Origin: Chaetoderma sp. LZ-2023a
Lineage: Eukaryota > Mollusca > Caudofoveata > Chaetodermatida > Chaetodermatidae
Direction: 5' to 3'
DNA length: 64,000 nt
NCBI GenBank assembly: GCA_034401795.1
Contig: CM067373.1
Span: forward strand, 40,989,781 to 41,053,780
Each line of letters begins with the position of its first letter. Position 1 is the stretch's first letter. Positions 34,259-45,378 of the stretch are shown piece by piece. The position numbers and the translations under genes are program-made. Under the pieces are notes generated by a model that saw only the letters and a program-made list of their open reading frames with translations, ran no database searches and was not told the DNA's origin.

Positions 34259-37200
34259 TTAGCGGCGGCTACGTCGCCTTATAACTGCCTCTATACGATC
34301 GATGAAGTCATCGTACAGGGCGCGGCCGAATGCGCCAATCCTGAGCCGTTTGCTGTCAAACTCGACTTCCGGCGCATGGCTGCGCTTGCGCATAAAGTAA
34401 CGAGGCATTGGCAGCGTTTCCATTGGTTCCGGCACACTCTCAGGTACTTCCTCCGAGCTGTCCATCACCACCGGCTGAGGAGTCACGTGAGTTTCCATCG
34501 GTGACTCATGGTTTCGAGTCTCACCCGTACCTGGTTGACTGATGTTACTATCAACCATCCTACCCCTCTTGCTCACCCCTGGCTCGTTGTTAGAAGCCTG
34601 TCGCTTCCTACGAGCTCTCTTACCAAGGGTCGCCTTAGGGTCGGATTCTGGCCCATCTTCGGACCTTGGGAGCATCATCTCCCTTGGATGATGGCTATCT
34701 TTCGTACCTTTTGCAGGGTTACGAACAGGGCGTGCCCGTACCTTGTCCCAGCACATTTCTGAGTCGACTACATGTAACTTAGATATGTTTAGTACGCGCA
34801 CCTTCCCAGACCTTTGATGCCGGACGTGAGCCACTGGCCCATTGACCTTAAAGATCTCATATTCGGGGTCACTGTGAGAGGTCAATTTCATGCGTTCCTC
34901 CGCCTTTACGACCACCGAATCACCCACCTTGAATACACCAGCGTTTGCACGCTTGTCAATCTGCACACGGTGGACCTCACGAGACCTAGCCGTTTCCATA
35001 CGAGCGCGCAGTAGGGCATTGTTGAGACAGGTCAGTCTCTTACCCAGATCCTGCGATGCGTCTACGGAAATAGCAAACGGCAGTCTTGCCCATCGACCGT
35101 AGGTTAGATAAAATGGCGTATATCCTGTCGTGGAATGATGAGTACTGCGATACGCGGTTAACGCCGCACCCAATTCATCCTCCCACGCGCGAGAAGCATT
35201 GTTAACCCCTTTCTGGATTAAGTCCTTAAGGGTCCGATTGAACCTCTCGGTACGCCCATTGGTTTGTGGGTGGTAGGGACTCGATCTCCTATGGTCGATC
35301 CCATGTTCTCTAAATCGCTCTTCTAGTGACTTAGAGCAGAACTCTCTTCCCTGATCGGTTATCACAATCTCAGGGACACCATGACGTGCGACGTACTCGT
35401 TGAAGAATTTGTCCTCAACGTTTTGCGACGTCTTAGCCGGAATCGGATACGCTTCTGCCCACGCAGAACAGTGATCGACTATCGTCATGATATACACATT
35501 AACTTTACTCGACTCTAACAGTGGACCTATTAAATCCATGCCGATTATCTGACTCGGATAATTAGCCATGGGCATCTCACTGTACCTTGGTCGGGTAGTG
35601 ACGGGTCTGTTGACCTGGCTCGTCGTACACGTCTCTAGCATACATACCACGTCTCTCCTTAAAGACGTCCATACAAACGAATCTCTTACCATACCGATGG
35701 TCTTTTGCAGACCTTGGTGACCGGCTCGTTCGTGAGCCATCCGGAGCACTTTCTCACGGTACGGGGTAGGTAACATGATTCTGGGGTACTCAGCATCCAA
35801 CGCTGAAGGCGTAATTAAAGAATATAAAATACCGTTCTGGACCATATACTCCTCCGGGGTGTTCTTGAACAACTCCGGGTATTCCTTGGTCTGCTCGGCA
35901 CACAACTCGTCGTAGGGAATGTCGAATACCTCGAGAGGGACATGCGGTAACGCACCCTCGTCTACATCCGGTATGACAAAGTCGCCTGTGTCTAAGGTGG
36001 CGATTTCCACTGGACGACGCAACCTGGACAACATGTCCGCTCGAATATTCTTCGAGCCTTGGATGTATTCAATCCCACATCCGTACTCGGCAATCAGCAC
36101 CGCCCAGCGCTGCACTTTCGTGTTCTTAACTTCTCCCACAAACAAACTCTTCAGGGGTTTGTGATCAGTATACACGGTGAACTGCGCGCCAAATAGATAA
36201 GGCCTAAGCTTCTTCAATGCATATATCACAGCATAAGCTTCCTTTTCTATCACGGGCCAGTTTAGCTGACTGTCCTTCAGGGTCGAGCTTACATATTGTA
36301 TCACTCGTTCTATACCCTTACCATCTACCTGTACCAATATCGCACCTATCGCATAGCTAGACGCGTCAGTGTAAAGCTTATATGGAGCATTTAAATTCGG
36401 ATAGGCGAGAACCGTCTCACTACACAGCAAGTTTTGTAATTTCTTAAACGCTTGCTGTTCCTCCTTACCCCATTCAAAATGTTTATATTTCTTAGTCAAT
36501 TCTATCAAAGGCTTAGCAATTTCGGCATAGCCTTGCACACAAGAGCGGTAATAACCTGTAGCTCCAAGGAAACTTCTCACCTCACCCACATGGCGTGGCG
36601 GTGACATTTCTCTTATGACCTTGACCTTCTGAACCTGAGGAGCCACCCCTTGTGCCAAAACACGATACCCTAACAAGTCCACAGACTTACGGGCAAATTC
36701 GCATTTCTTTTTCTTAACCTGTAAATTGTATTCTCGGATCCTACGCATAACCTTACTCAAATGATGTGCATGCTCAGCCGGATTTCCCGAATATCCGACT
36801 ACATCATCGACAAAAACATGCAAATATTTTCCCACGAATTCTCGGAAAATATCGTTCATTGCCCTCTGAAATACGGCACCTGAGTTGCAAAAACCAAACG
36901 GCATCCGAACAACCTTCACTACAAACGAACGCTGTTTTCTCTATGTCTTGGCTGTCCATCGGTATCTGCCAATAGCCAGACTTCAAGTCCATAGTCGAAA
37001 ATATCGTTGCGCCGCGCATCGAGTCAAAAATATCAGTTATATTCGGTAATGGATAACTGTCTTTGCGACATACAGAATTCAACTTCCTGTAGTCAACACA
37101 AAACCTCGTGTCCCCATCCTTCTTGGGCACTAACGTAATGGGCGACGCCCAGGGTGACGATGACGGCCTTATGACGCCCGCTGCCAGCATTTCAGCCACT

Positions 37201-37814
37201 TGATTTTTGACTATATATTGCTTGGCAAGCGGTAGACGGTAGGCTTTCTGCCTTATAGGAAACGCATCTCCTGTTGGTACAGTACACTTCACTTTGGGGA
37301 CCAATCCTAAAGTGTTTGGACGAGCCGTATCAAAGTTATCCGCAAAGTCCTCAAGCACTTTGTCGATAGCTTTATACCCGGTCGTTTCTTTACAACTCTC
37401 ATACACATAATTTGTCTGTTCCCTATAGGGATATTCAAAGGGATATATCTGGCCAAACCATACCACTACTTTGGCCCGATAGTCAATCTTTGCATTTCCC
37501 AAGTGCAAAGCATCCGCACCCAGCAAACATTCATGCTTCATTCTCGCTACCACCGTACTCGGAATAGGTTGGGCATTATTAAATTTTACCTGGGTCTCCC
37601 CCAAAAGTTCTATTGGGGAACCATTTACTGCCAAGAGCGTCTTCGCCCTTTTTAATGGCCTAGCATTCAACATGCTACGCCATATATCCTTGTGAATCAA
37701 GGACGTACTAGCACCAGTATCCACTAAGGCATGCAAGTACTCACCCTGATCCGTTGGACCGTTTTTATCTAATCTTAGACGGATTAGAAACCGCTCGGTC
37801 GGTATGCTTACCAA
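34259..37814 (-). pseudogene. Pol region (PR-RT-RH-IN) of Ty3/Gypsy copy 1
   Basis: Landmarks in order: aspartic protease LVDTGASTSLI near 37.7 kb; reverse transcriptase motifs WASPITLVPKKDGDTRFCVD and FVDDVVGYSG; RNase H beginning YTDASSYAIGAILVQ near 36.4 kb. The integrase zinc region (HERAGHQGLQKTI) follows, then its core with GMDLIGPL, TDQGREFCS and SPYHPQTNGRTERFNRTLKD. A basic, proline-rich tail follows, and no chromodomain is recognised. This order (integrase after RNase H) fits Ty3/Gypsy, not Copia. A fossil; I do not detail its state. Confidence 0.93.
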
Positions 37815-39230
37815 CGGTCTCCTCCGTCCTTGTTTAACGAAGGGCTCCTTCGTCCATTAACCACTTCCGCGTAACTGTCCCGGCGGGAGGACGAATTGTG
37901 TCCGATACCGTATGAATAACGGCCCATTTCATCTGTCCCCTCACCGGTCAACACAAAACCGTCGCGGTCTTCATACTCGTCCCGATCACGAAACTGATTA
38001 TTCATGTCCTTTCGGAGGTTACGCGAACAGTCACGGGGTGTTACGTTCTTCTCCTGCTGCTGTCGGTCGACGATGCCGATGTTCATGTCCTCGGTGCGTG
38101 GTCGCTTGATGGCCCTTCGTGTGGGTGGACCCTGTTGCTGGCCCCATGCGGGACCATTCTGCGGCGGACCGCTTGATGGGCAGTCCCTCACGTAGTGGCC
38201 GTCTTTGCCACACCCGAAACATTTTATTGTTACGGCAGGAGTCGTCTGCCGACTCATGTACGCCCCAAAACAATTCTGGGCCGTGTGTCCTTCTCTTCCG
38301 CAACTAAAACATGTTACGGGCGGTGGTCGTCGCGGTTGCTTGGGACGCGGGGCAGGCTTCCGGGCGACTTCCTCTCGCGGCTGCATTGCCTGACGGCAAG
38401 GTTGTGGCGCGCTTCCTGATTATCCTTTTGCTTAGCCGTTTATCACTTAATCCCTTCAGATATATTCCCAATATAGTACGGCGGTTGTCGTCATTCTCTG
38501 TGGGATAAGCTCGGCTGCTAAGCTCCTTGTACCTTCTGTTAAAGGTAATAATGGTTTCATTGGGCCGTTGTCGCACTCCTTCCAGATCATACTTGATCCG
38601 TTCTCCTTCGTTTGCTGACACGAAGTCCAGCGTGATGTAGTCTCGAAATTCATCGAAGGAGACATTCTCTCTCACCTTCCCCACCAAGAACCCATCAATG
38701 GCTCTCGACAATTGTCCTCTGGCTGCCCGTGTTATGATATAGGCAGGTACACCATCAAGCCGTCCCTCGTTTGCTACCCATGCTCGTCGAGTCTCGTCGA
38801 GGAAGGTTCTCACCTCCTCCGCACCACTCCGTCACATGGTTGTATGCGGTAAATCGTGACCTGGATCTCCCTCCAGTACACCCGCTCGGCTTCCCGACGG
38901 TTGCTGCTATCTATAATGGCCCCTGCCATCGCTATGCCCATTGCCTGCATAGCGGCGATGGTTTCTGGTCGAAGCTGGTTGCCCACTGGTATCACCATGG
39001 GTGGCATAGTTGGGTCAGCGGGTCTCTTGGGTCCCATCGCCATGCTATCTCTAGTTATAATGAAGGTCAATAACGATTTTTCGGAGACAGGGTTGCTCGG
39101 GGCAGACTATCTCGGTGGTGATTCTGGTGCTGTCGGCCAACTTAGCCGCCTCTAGGAATGTCTTTATACGGTCCGCTACGTCGTTTAATACGATGGCTGA
39201 ATTGGAGAGCGGCGTCTCCGGTCGGGCCAT
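37808..39230 (-). pseudogene. Gag region of Ty3/Gypsy copy 1
   Basis: The 5' part of the element, from a methionine frame MARPETPLSNSA near 39230, through a capsid-like helical region (FDEFRDYITL, RYKELSSRAYP). It runs to a nucleocapsid with two CCHC zinc knuckles, CFSCGREGHTAQNC and CFGCGKDGHYVRDC, and a basic, glutamine-rich tail. The two knuckles and position before protease identify it as gag. Treated as a fossil. Confidence 0.85.
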
Positions 39231-39258
39231 ATACTAGTTACTCACGGTTGACTCCGGA

Positions 39259-39276
39259 TCCTGGCTGGTGAATCCA
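39259..39276 (-). promoter_or_regulatory. Primer-binding site of Ty3/Gypsy copy 1
   Basis: One base inside the 5' LTR, in element orientation, the sequence is TGGATTCACCAGCCAGGA. It begins with the TGG expected to pair with a tRNA 3' CCA. I could not assign the tRNA. Confidence 0.6.
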
Positions 39277-39277
39277 C

Positions 39278-41631
39278 TGAAGATTTCTGATGTCTATCCT
39301 GTTTCTATGCTACGCACATGTTTTCATGAAGTATACTTGATTATGAGATCTCTTCCGTTTTGGGTAAGGTTTGTATGTAAGGTTGCTGCGACAACCAACC
39401 TTACCGAGAATGAAAGAAATAGATATCAGCTCGCCTCGTTTATAGATGAACTTTAACGATACTTGTATTTGATATCCGGGCCTGATCTGACTGATTACTA
39501 GAACTTGCAGGTAAGCTACGGTGATCTTCCGTAGTCTCCAGAGTCAACAACAAACTATGTGCCAAACTTTTGCCTTGTACTTATATCACAAGGTGATCGT
39601 TTTATTCGCTAATTTTAGCTGTATAATGAACCTACAAAGTCGGTAACTTTTACTGTTACCAGTTTACGTATTTACGACAAATTTATTTAAATATTTTCCT
39701 AATCTTTCACAATGAACTAGCATTACTCCCAGCTGCTCTGGTTTGCTATACTATTCAAGCTAACTCTTTTCTACTTAAAGCCATTCGGAAAGAGCGTTTC
39801 ACAAGGTGCGAGGCGGACCGGATCCCGACTGAAAGTTAAAGTTTCCCTTTTATACCATCTCAGTTTTTATATCTTGTTGTTCCCTAAAATTCCAACTGCT
39901 TCCCATGACAGAATGACCTATGCTTGTTTGACAACAAGTTTCGAACCGTGTACCTAACGTCTATGAATCTGTCAGAATGTCGAATGATCGGCAGACAAGT
40001 TACCATTCCTTTTATCCTGACTGATTACTTTTCGGCTAACGTTTATGAATCTGTCAGAATGATGAATGATCGGCAAACAAGTTACCATTCCTCCTAGCCT
40101 GACTGTTTACCTTTCGGCTCATTTTCTCAAGCTTTCGTGAGAATATAGATCGCTATCGTAACTAACTACGTCCGTACGTCATATTTAATCCGATTCCGGC
40201 TAGCCGCTAATCATTTTGTCAATTTGGTAATGTGTACCTCGTCTGACAATGTATGCATATCCCACGCTGATAATGTACGTATTCCTCTTACAAGGACGCT
40301 ATGGACGGTACCAGTTATCCAGTGCTAATAATATATATCCAAATAATAAATATATATCCAAATAATAAGATGCTGGTAATGCATCTAAGTATAGATGATG
40401 ATGATCATTGCTAGTAACCGCTGTTCGGTACATCTTAATATACATGGTGACATAGTCTATTATAGAGCTGCGCGATATACCGATACCATATTTAAAACCG
40501 ATATCCTGCACTGACGGTTTAATAACCGATTATAAAAAATAAATATCGAAAAACCGAATATGAACATATTTTCGGTTTTTCGTATCAGGATTGTTAAAAA
40601 TAAAAGATACTAACGAGTATGAAAATCGTAATGAATAATAATGGCCATACTTTCCATTAAGCTATGTTCGGGGCAACTAATAATTGAACGTGGCCCCGAT
40701 TGCGCATATTGTGTAACTCCATGTAACTCGCTGCACGCCGAGAGAAATCAAGCAGCGAATTAATTAAATAAATATCCACTCGTCTTTTCTCTGGTAGTCT
40801 CAGATAAATTTGCAATATAAAACACAATACTAAAGTGGGAATTTGTCATTAAAATTTGTATGGGGAAAACCTTTCTAAACAACGGCATCCATTTTATTTA
40901 CGTCACCGGCTAATTAACATAATGCAAAGTCGTCCCAACACTAAATCGCCAGATTGCATCAAAATCTCGCCAATAACTATAATGCTGATTAGGATATAAT
41001 TTTAAATAAAATTATTACTCAAACCGTTTTTAAAACGTTGTCTTCTATACACAATATCATATTAACTTATGAAATTCGCGATCGCAATATTACAGTTAAT
41101 ATTTTCTTCAAGGCATGATTTCGTTCTCGGGTCGAATTGGAAATGAAAGAAGAAAGGGAGATAATTACATCATAATTAATTACAATCGCGTGATTTACGT
41201 CTTTTCGCAACCTGTTTTGCTGATTTATGATTAATTTTGACAAAATAAACGATGTTTATTTAACTGTGCGTAATATTTAAGCGGTCTACTTAATAATTTC
41301 ACTCCCGCGATGATGGATATTATAAGGTATGTTAAGCTTTAAAGGCGTAAAACGTTACGAATGTATCAGGGCATGAAAATACGCTCTGTTTTCGTGCTAA
41401 TTTTTATCATTTAAATTTTTTGTTTCATGTCCATAAAAACCGATATTCGGTTAAAACCGATATGAAAAGTCATATCGAAACCGATATGGCTGTAAGCCAA
41501 ACCGCGCAGCCCTAGTCTATTAGCTCGCCTGGTATTCACATCTGAATTTTGAATTTTTACTCGGGACTTACTCGTACATATAAGATGTCCAGCGGGGTCA
41601 TGACTTCCCACAAGACAATCCCATATCTACA
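39278..41631 (-). repeat. Right LTR (5' LTR) of Ty3/Gypsy copy 1, carrying a hAT-type insertion
   Basis: 2354 bases in all. Removing the 1052-base insertion and one 8-base target copy leaves 1294 bases, which align with the left LTR along their whole length. Confidence 0.95.
40463..41514 (+). mobile_element. Non-autonomous hAT-type element, copy 2, inside the right LTR
   Basis: Begins TAGAGCTGCGCGATATACCG and ends aaccgcgcagcccta. It is flanked by gtctatta at 40455-40462 and 41515-41522. The empty site is seen in the left LTR (near 31715) and again near 52661. It is 1052 bases, the same family as 7169-8217 but inverted, and has no transposase. Both ends hold clusters of accgatat/cggtttt motifs. 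Confidence 0.95.
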
Positions 41632-41965
41632 ACATGATTGTTGCTTTTTGACATGTTTTAAATAAGTTCAAGTAAAGAACACTGTGAAGTAGAATAGTGT
41701 TGACAGGCAGCAAATTCTGGATGTCCGGTACTAAGTAGCTGGTACCTGACAAAGTGTTGGACACTGTTGAAAAAGTTATTTCCAGGCCTGAGAAAATAAC
41801 TTCTTTACAATGTAAATTGTATTCTGTCAAATATTTTGAAATTATTAGTGCAGCAGATGTTGCTGTCATCAGTAATGGCTACATGTCAAATTATTTTGGA
41901 AATATTCTGCAACTTTCTCTGTATGGCTACCATGATAGTAAGACATTTTTCAAGGAAATAATTAA

Positions 41966-42158
41966 CCATTTAATGTTAAAAAATGGACAGAAAATGCTGA
42001 TATATGCTGACCAAGAAGACAATTTTTGAGAATTACAACTAGAATCGATCCAGTCATTGCAATAGTAAAATTTAAGAATTAACCTTAAATTTCTCTACAA
42101 ATGGACATTTCTCATTTCCACTGCAGAGACCATTTTAGTAGGCTTGACCAGTACAGGG
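41966..42158. mobile_element. Foldback MITE, TTAA family, diverged copy
   Basis: TTAA at 41962-41965 and 42159-42162 flank 193 bases. They carry the family's 'gaatcgatccagtcattgca', 'atagtaaaattt' and 'acaaatggacatttctc' pieces. The left arm is eroded compared with 19196 and 25982. Confidence 0.6.
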
Positions 42159-42162
42159 TTAA

Positions 42163-42544
42163 ACCGTACAGAACAAATATGAGAAATATGTTATGATGTA
42201 TGGAATACTTTGTTGAACATTTTGAAATTAACTTCATTGGGAGCTGTTGATCTATGTCAGCAACATATTTCAGGCAAGTTAATTTCAACATACACAGCTT
42301 CTCGATGGAGTTGTATATTTAATTTGAAAATCTCAGGGGTTAAATGGATACGACTTGGAATTTGTGAATGTACACCTAGCTTAAGTAGCTTTGTCCCTTT
42401 TCCTGTTACATGTTAGTTGCTAATTGCAGTTTATTCTCAAAATCAATAAACTGATGTGATAATCATTTTGCTTATTCTCTACGTGTTACATGTATGTATA
42501 CAGTTTTGACCAACCCTTAAATTAAACAGAATTATCAATTGGCT
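42163..42544. other. No recognised gene
   Basis: Contains one dispersed motif copy (gaacattttgaaattaactt near 42215). Nothing coding is supported. Confidence 0.4.
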
Positions 42545-42715
42545 ATGTAATTTCCTCAAAAGTGCTTAAGGGCTTGTGCTTAAGCCCTTTGCAAAGGGTT
42601 TGTGCTTGTGCTTGTGCTTAAGCTCTTTGAAATCAGGGAGGGCTTGTGCTTAAGCCCTTTTTAAGTGCAAGGGCTTGTGCTTAAGCCCTTTCAAAAGTAC
42701 TTCGCCCCATGCCTG
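42545..42715 (+). repeat. AAGCCCTT-rich element
   Basis: Runs of 'gggcttgtgcttaagccctt' and 'aagggcttgtgcttaagc' repeat about four times, ending acttcgccccatgcctg. It is the same family as 29260-29430 in opposite orientation. The copy in the duplicated block is at 63491-63661. Confidence 0.65.
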
Positions 42716-42793
42716 CTTAGCACTCCGATGTCAATATTCTAACTTTTGCTATGTAAATAACAAAGAAACTGGTATACATTTTTCAATAGTTTG

Positions 42794-42833
42794 GTTGATG
42801 ATGTTGCTGTCTATGACAGCAACATCCTCTAAC
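42794..42833. repeat. Short perfect-type hairpin
   Basis: gttgatgatgttgctgtc and gacagcaacatcctctaac pair almost fully around a four-base loop. It lies in a possible MITE whose right side, gtagcaaggg-ttaa, again shows a CCCTT end beside TTAA. Confidence 0.6.
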
Positions 42834-42917
42834 AAATTTGCCAAAAAATCTACACCAGATCATCTTTTAATTTAATATGAAAATTAAAAATTCTGCCATC
42901 AGAGTAGCAAGGGTTAA

Positions 42918-43611
42918 CACTGATTTGTGGAAATGCTGTGGTGCAGATGGGTGTTCCCCGCATCAGCTACGGTATGCCACCTACACTCATGGTGACACCA
43001 TGCTGCACCTGGCATTTGGTTATGTTGACTTGTGGAGGCCATAGTTGGTCTGATTGCTGCTGTGTTCATCTTACGTGTTTGTCGCTATCTGAATCTCCTG
43101 CTCTACGCTAGTAACTCTTCACGCTATAAGTTAGTCCGAGTCTGCTCTGACTCAATCCACCCCTGTGACAGATATTTGGACAGACTGACGGGCCGGAGAG
43201 AGTCAGAGCAATTTGTATGCTCAAAAGTTGGAGAACTCCGCCACCGCTTGGTAGCGCGCCTCTTAATCAACCATAGCTACAATATTTGACACAAACCCTG
43301 GTTAATACTTCGTATAATTCACATATCCATTTGCTCACACCTTAAATCCTGTTAAATATGTCCTATATCTCACGTTATTTAACTTATTAGTTCATTGTTG
43401 ACAAATTTTATCAAATTTCAAGTGAAACAGCCATTGCAAAAACAGTGATGACGTAGTACACAACTTTTCGCCTCGAAAATCATGCAATTTCACCCTGAGC
43501 AAATTTGAACCCCAGGGTGACTAAATTAAACTGGAAAGAAAAGGACGGATCTAGATCGCGTCAGTTTTGTTGGTTAGATAAGATAATCAATTATTTATGC
43601 TGCATTCATTA
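42918..43611. other. No recognised gene
   Basis: An 85-codon frame at 43032 lacks an ATG start and has no recognisable domain. The rest is AT-rich and unremarkable. Confidence 0.4.
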
Positions 43612-44220
43612 TTCTCATTTTACATCCGTGGGTGGTTGGGTGTGTGAGGGTGGGTGGGTGACAGGGAAGTGGGTGCCTGGGTGAGTGGAAAATTAAGTGA
43701 GTTATTCAGTGACTAAGTGGTTCGGTGAATTAATGAGTGGGTGTGCGGTCGGTGGGTTGGTCGGCCATTCGGTCGGTGGGATGGGGGTCGGTAGGTCGGA
43801 CCTCGGTCGGTCGCTCGGTCAGTTCGACCTCGGTTGGTGGGTAGATGGATGGGTCGGTCATTGGATCGGTCTGTGGGTCAGTCGGTTGGTGGGTGGGTCG
43901 GTTGGTCGATGGCTGGGTGGGTTGGTCGGTCGGTTGGTCAGACCGTCGATCGGTTGGTTGGTGGATGGGTCGGTCGGTCGATGAGTGGATCAGTCAGTCG
44001 GTCGGTCAGTGCATGTGTGGGTCCAACCTCGGTCGGTTGGTGGGTGGGTCGGTCCGACCTCAGTGGGTGTGTGGGTCAGTTGGTTGGTCGATGGGTGGGT
44101 TGGAGAGTTGGTTGGTCGGTCGGTCGTTCCGACCTCGGTGGGTGGGTGAGTGGGTTGGTCGGTCGATGGGTGGGTGAGTTTGTCGGTTGGTGTCGATCGG
44201 CCCGACCTCAGTTGATCGGT
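43612..44220. repeat. GGTC/GGTT/GGTG tetranucleotide-type array
   Basis: Irregular ggtcggtc, ggttggtg and ggtgggtg words with occasional ccgacctcgg segments. G-rich on the plus strand with closely spaced GG runs. Tryptophan/glycine/valine-rich frames here are composition artefacts. The same array type resumes at 46062. Confidence 0.9.
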
Positions 44221-44342
44221 TTGTATGGAAAACTAAAATATCAGCAATCCTAATTTTTCACACCACCATTTTTTGGTTTACGAACGAAATCTCGCGTTTT
44301 CGCCAGAATCTAATTCGATTGGGTCCCAGTCGCGTCTTACAA

Positions 44343-44349
44343 TATAAAA
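44343..44349 (+). promoter_or_regulatory. TATA-box-like sequence
   Basis: TATAAAA about 180 bases upstream of the zinc-finger exon ATG, in a locally GC-richer stretch. A plausible promoter by position only. Confidence 0.3.
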
Positions 44350-44523
44350 CCGCCTATTACCGGGAACATCTCGCGGTTGTTGAGCAATACGTGTCTGAAC
44401 ATGTTCAATTACAACGCAATAAAAATGAGCGAATCAGCAGTCGTCTGTCAAATAGTACAGAGTCTGAGAAGTCAAACCAATGAAATAATTTGCGAGATTG
44501 CCTTTTTTTGTGATACAGTAAAC

Positions 44524-44759
44524 ATGGGAACGTGCAAGTATTCTAGTGTTTGGGAAACTAACGATAAATATAATGATTGGATTTTACCGGACAACACATC
44601 AAACTCGCGTGCCAAATGTAGTTTTTGTAATAAGTCTTTTGACATCGGGAATATGGGTGAAGTGGCTCTTGTTAGCCACATGTTGGGAAAAAACCATGAG
44701 ACACTGACAGACGTTCGTCTAAAGCCAGCGCCGAAAGTTACAGATTTCTTTGGTTCAAG
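44524..44759 (+). CDS. First coding exon with BED/C2H2-type zinc finger, hAT-like
   Basis: From an ATG in fair context (gtaaacATGg) the frame reads MGTCKYSSVWETNDKYNDW. It then has a zinc finger C32-x2-C35-x16-H52-x5-H58 (CSFCNKSF, SHMLGKNH) and ends in KVTDFFGSR. The exon closes with ttcaag|gtaaca, a good splice donor, and the frame stops just after. The layout (short aromatic leader, CX2C, HX5H, then an 'ITDFF'-like segment and a donor) is what I expect for the DNA-binding N-terminus of hAT transposases or host genes derived from them. No catalytic exon is seen nearby. The next 1.3 kb downstream holds a tandem duplication and a MITE. Orphaned hAT exon or domesticated gene: undecided. Confidence 0.55.
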
Positions 44760-44797
44760 GTAACAATATTTTACATTTTCACGTTGATAGTACTAGC

Positions 44798-45139
44798 ATC
44801 ATTTAGAAGCGTAGCAATTTTATATCGCCCAACGTTAGATGATCCCAACTTTGCTTGGAGTCACGATAAAATATTATTACTGCCCAACAGCTCTCTCGTT
44901 TTACGAGGTCTCTTATGTTGGCGTGTTATCGAGTGAAAATAATGAGAATTCCTCCTGTTGCTACGGCGATCATTTAGAAGCGTAGCAATTTTATATCGCC
45001 CAATGTTAGATGATCCCAACTTTGCGCTGAGTCACGGTAAAATATTATTGACTGCCCGACAGCTCTTTCGTATCGCGAGGCCTCTTATGTTGCCGCATTA
45101 TCAAGTGAAAATAATGAGGATTCCTCCTGTTGCTATGGC
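44798..45139. repeat. Two tandem 171-bp units
   Basis: atcatttagaagcgtagcaa at 44798 recurs at 44969. Both units share 'ttttatatcgccca', 'gttagatgatcccaactttg', 'aagtgaaaataatgag' and 'ttcctcctgttgct'. They are about 10% diverged. They lie just downstream of the zinc-finger exon, in what would be its intron. Confidence 0.85.
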
Positions 45140-45280
45140 GATATGATCAGCGATGGTAAATTTAAAATAAATTAGTGTATGTGTATATGTGCAGGGTTTA
45201 ACTTGTTATCTAAAGGTGGGGGTGGGGGTGGCCCTCAACAAATAAATGTGGGTGTCTCAAACTCAACTTTGCATGATAGC

Positions 45281-45361
45281 TGTTGAATATTTTGAAAATA
45301 ATTTGACTGGAAACTATTGCTGCAACAGTTTCCAGTCAAATTATTTTCAAAATATTCAACA
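45281..45361. repeat. Foldback hairpin element
   Basis: Arms gttgaatattttgaaaataa/tttgactggaaac and their complement meet at a short loop near ttgctgc. The same hairpin recurs at 45641-45724 and 47580-47670. Confidence 0.85.
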
Positions 45362-45378
45362 AAAAATGTGCTGCTGTA

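Larger units (their letters stand above)
30522..41631 (-). mobile_element. Env-bearing Ty3/Gypsy fossil, copy 1, both LTRs
   Basis: A minus-strand LTR element of about 10 kb, plus a 1.06-kb later insertion in its right LTR. Both LTRs begin TGTAGATATGG and end AAATCTTCA in element orientation. The flanks carry ACAT on each side (30518-30521 and 41632-41635), a 4-base target duplication. Order is gag with zinc knuckles, protease, reverse transcriptase, RNase H, integrase, then an envelope-like region, which is the layout of errantivirus-type Ty3/Gypsy. The LTRs differ at roughly 16 of 1294 aligned positions, so it is fairly young. It reads as broken by a few changes. A near-identical copy lies at 52375-62577. 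Confidence 0.95.
31429..43052. repeat. Large duplicated block, copy 1
   Basis: From 31429 the sequence matches 52375 onward at a constant offset of 20946 for about 11.6 kb. At the far end copy 2 has two extra bases (near 63970), and the match runs to the window end at 64000. I count roughly 15 differences by eye. The block starts inside the left LTR of the Ty3/Gypsy fossil and runs past its right flank, so it is not a second transposition. Confidence 0.97.

Noticed and set aside
34508-36164. Plus-strand frames over the Ty3/Gypsy pol region
   Set aside because: Antisense shadows of the fossil's pol region.
43032-43289. 85-codon frame with a hydrophobic start as a membrane protein
   Set aside because: No ATG at its start, no domain, and it crosses the end of the duplicated block with no sign of conservation.
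43697-44253. Tryptophan/glycine/valine-rich frames
   Set aside because: Translation of the GGTC-type array in several phases.
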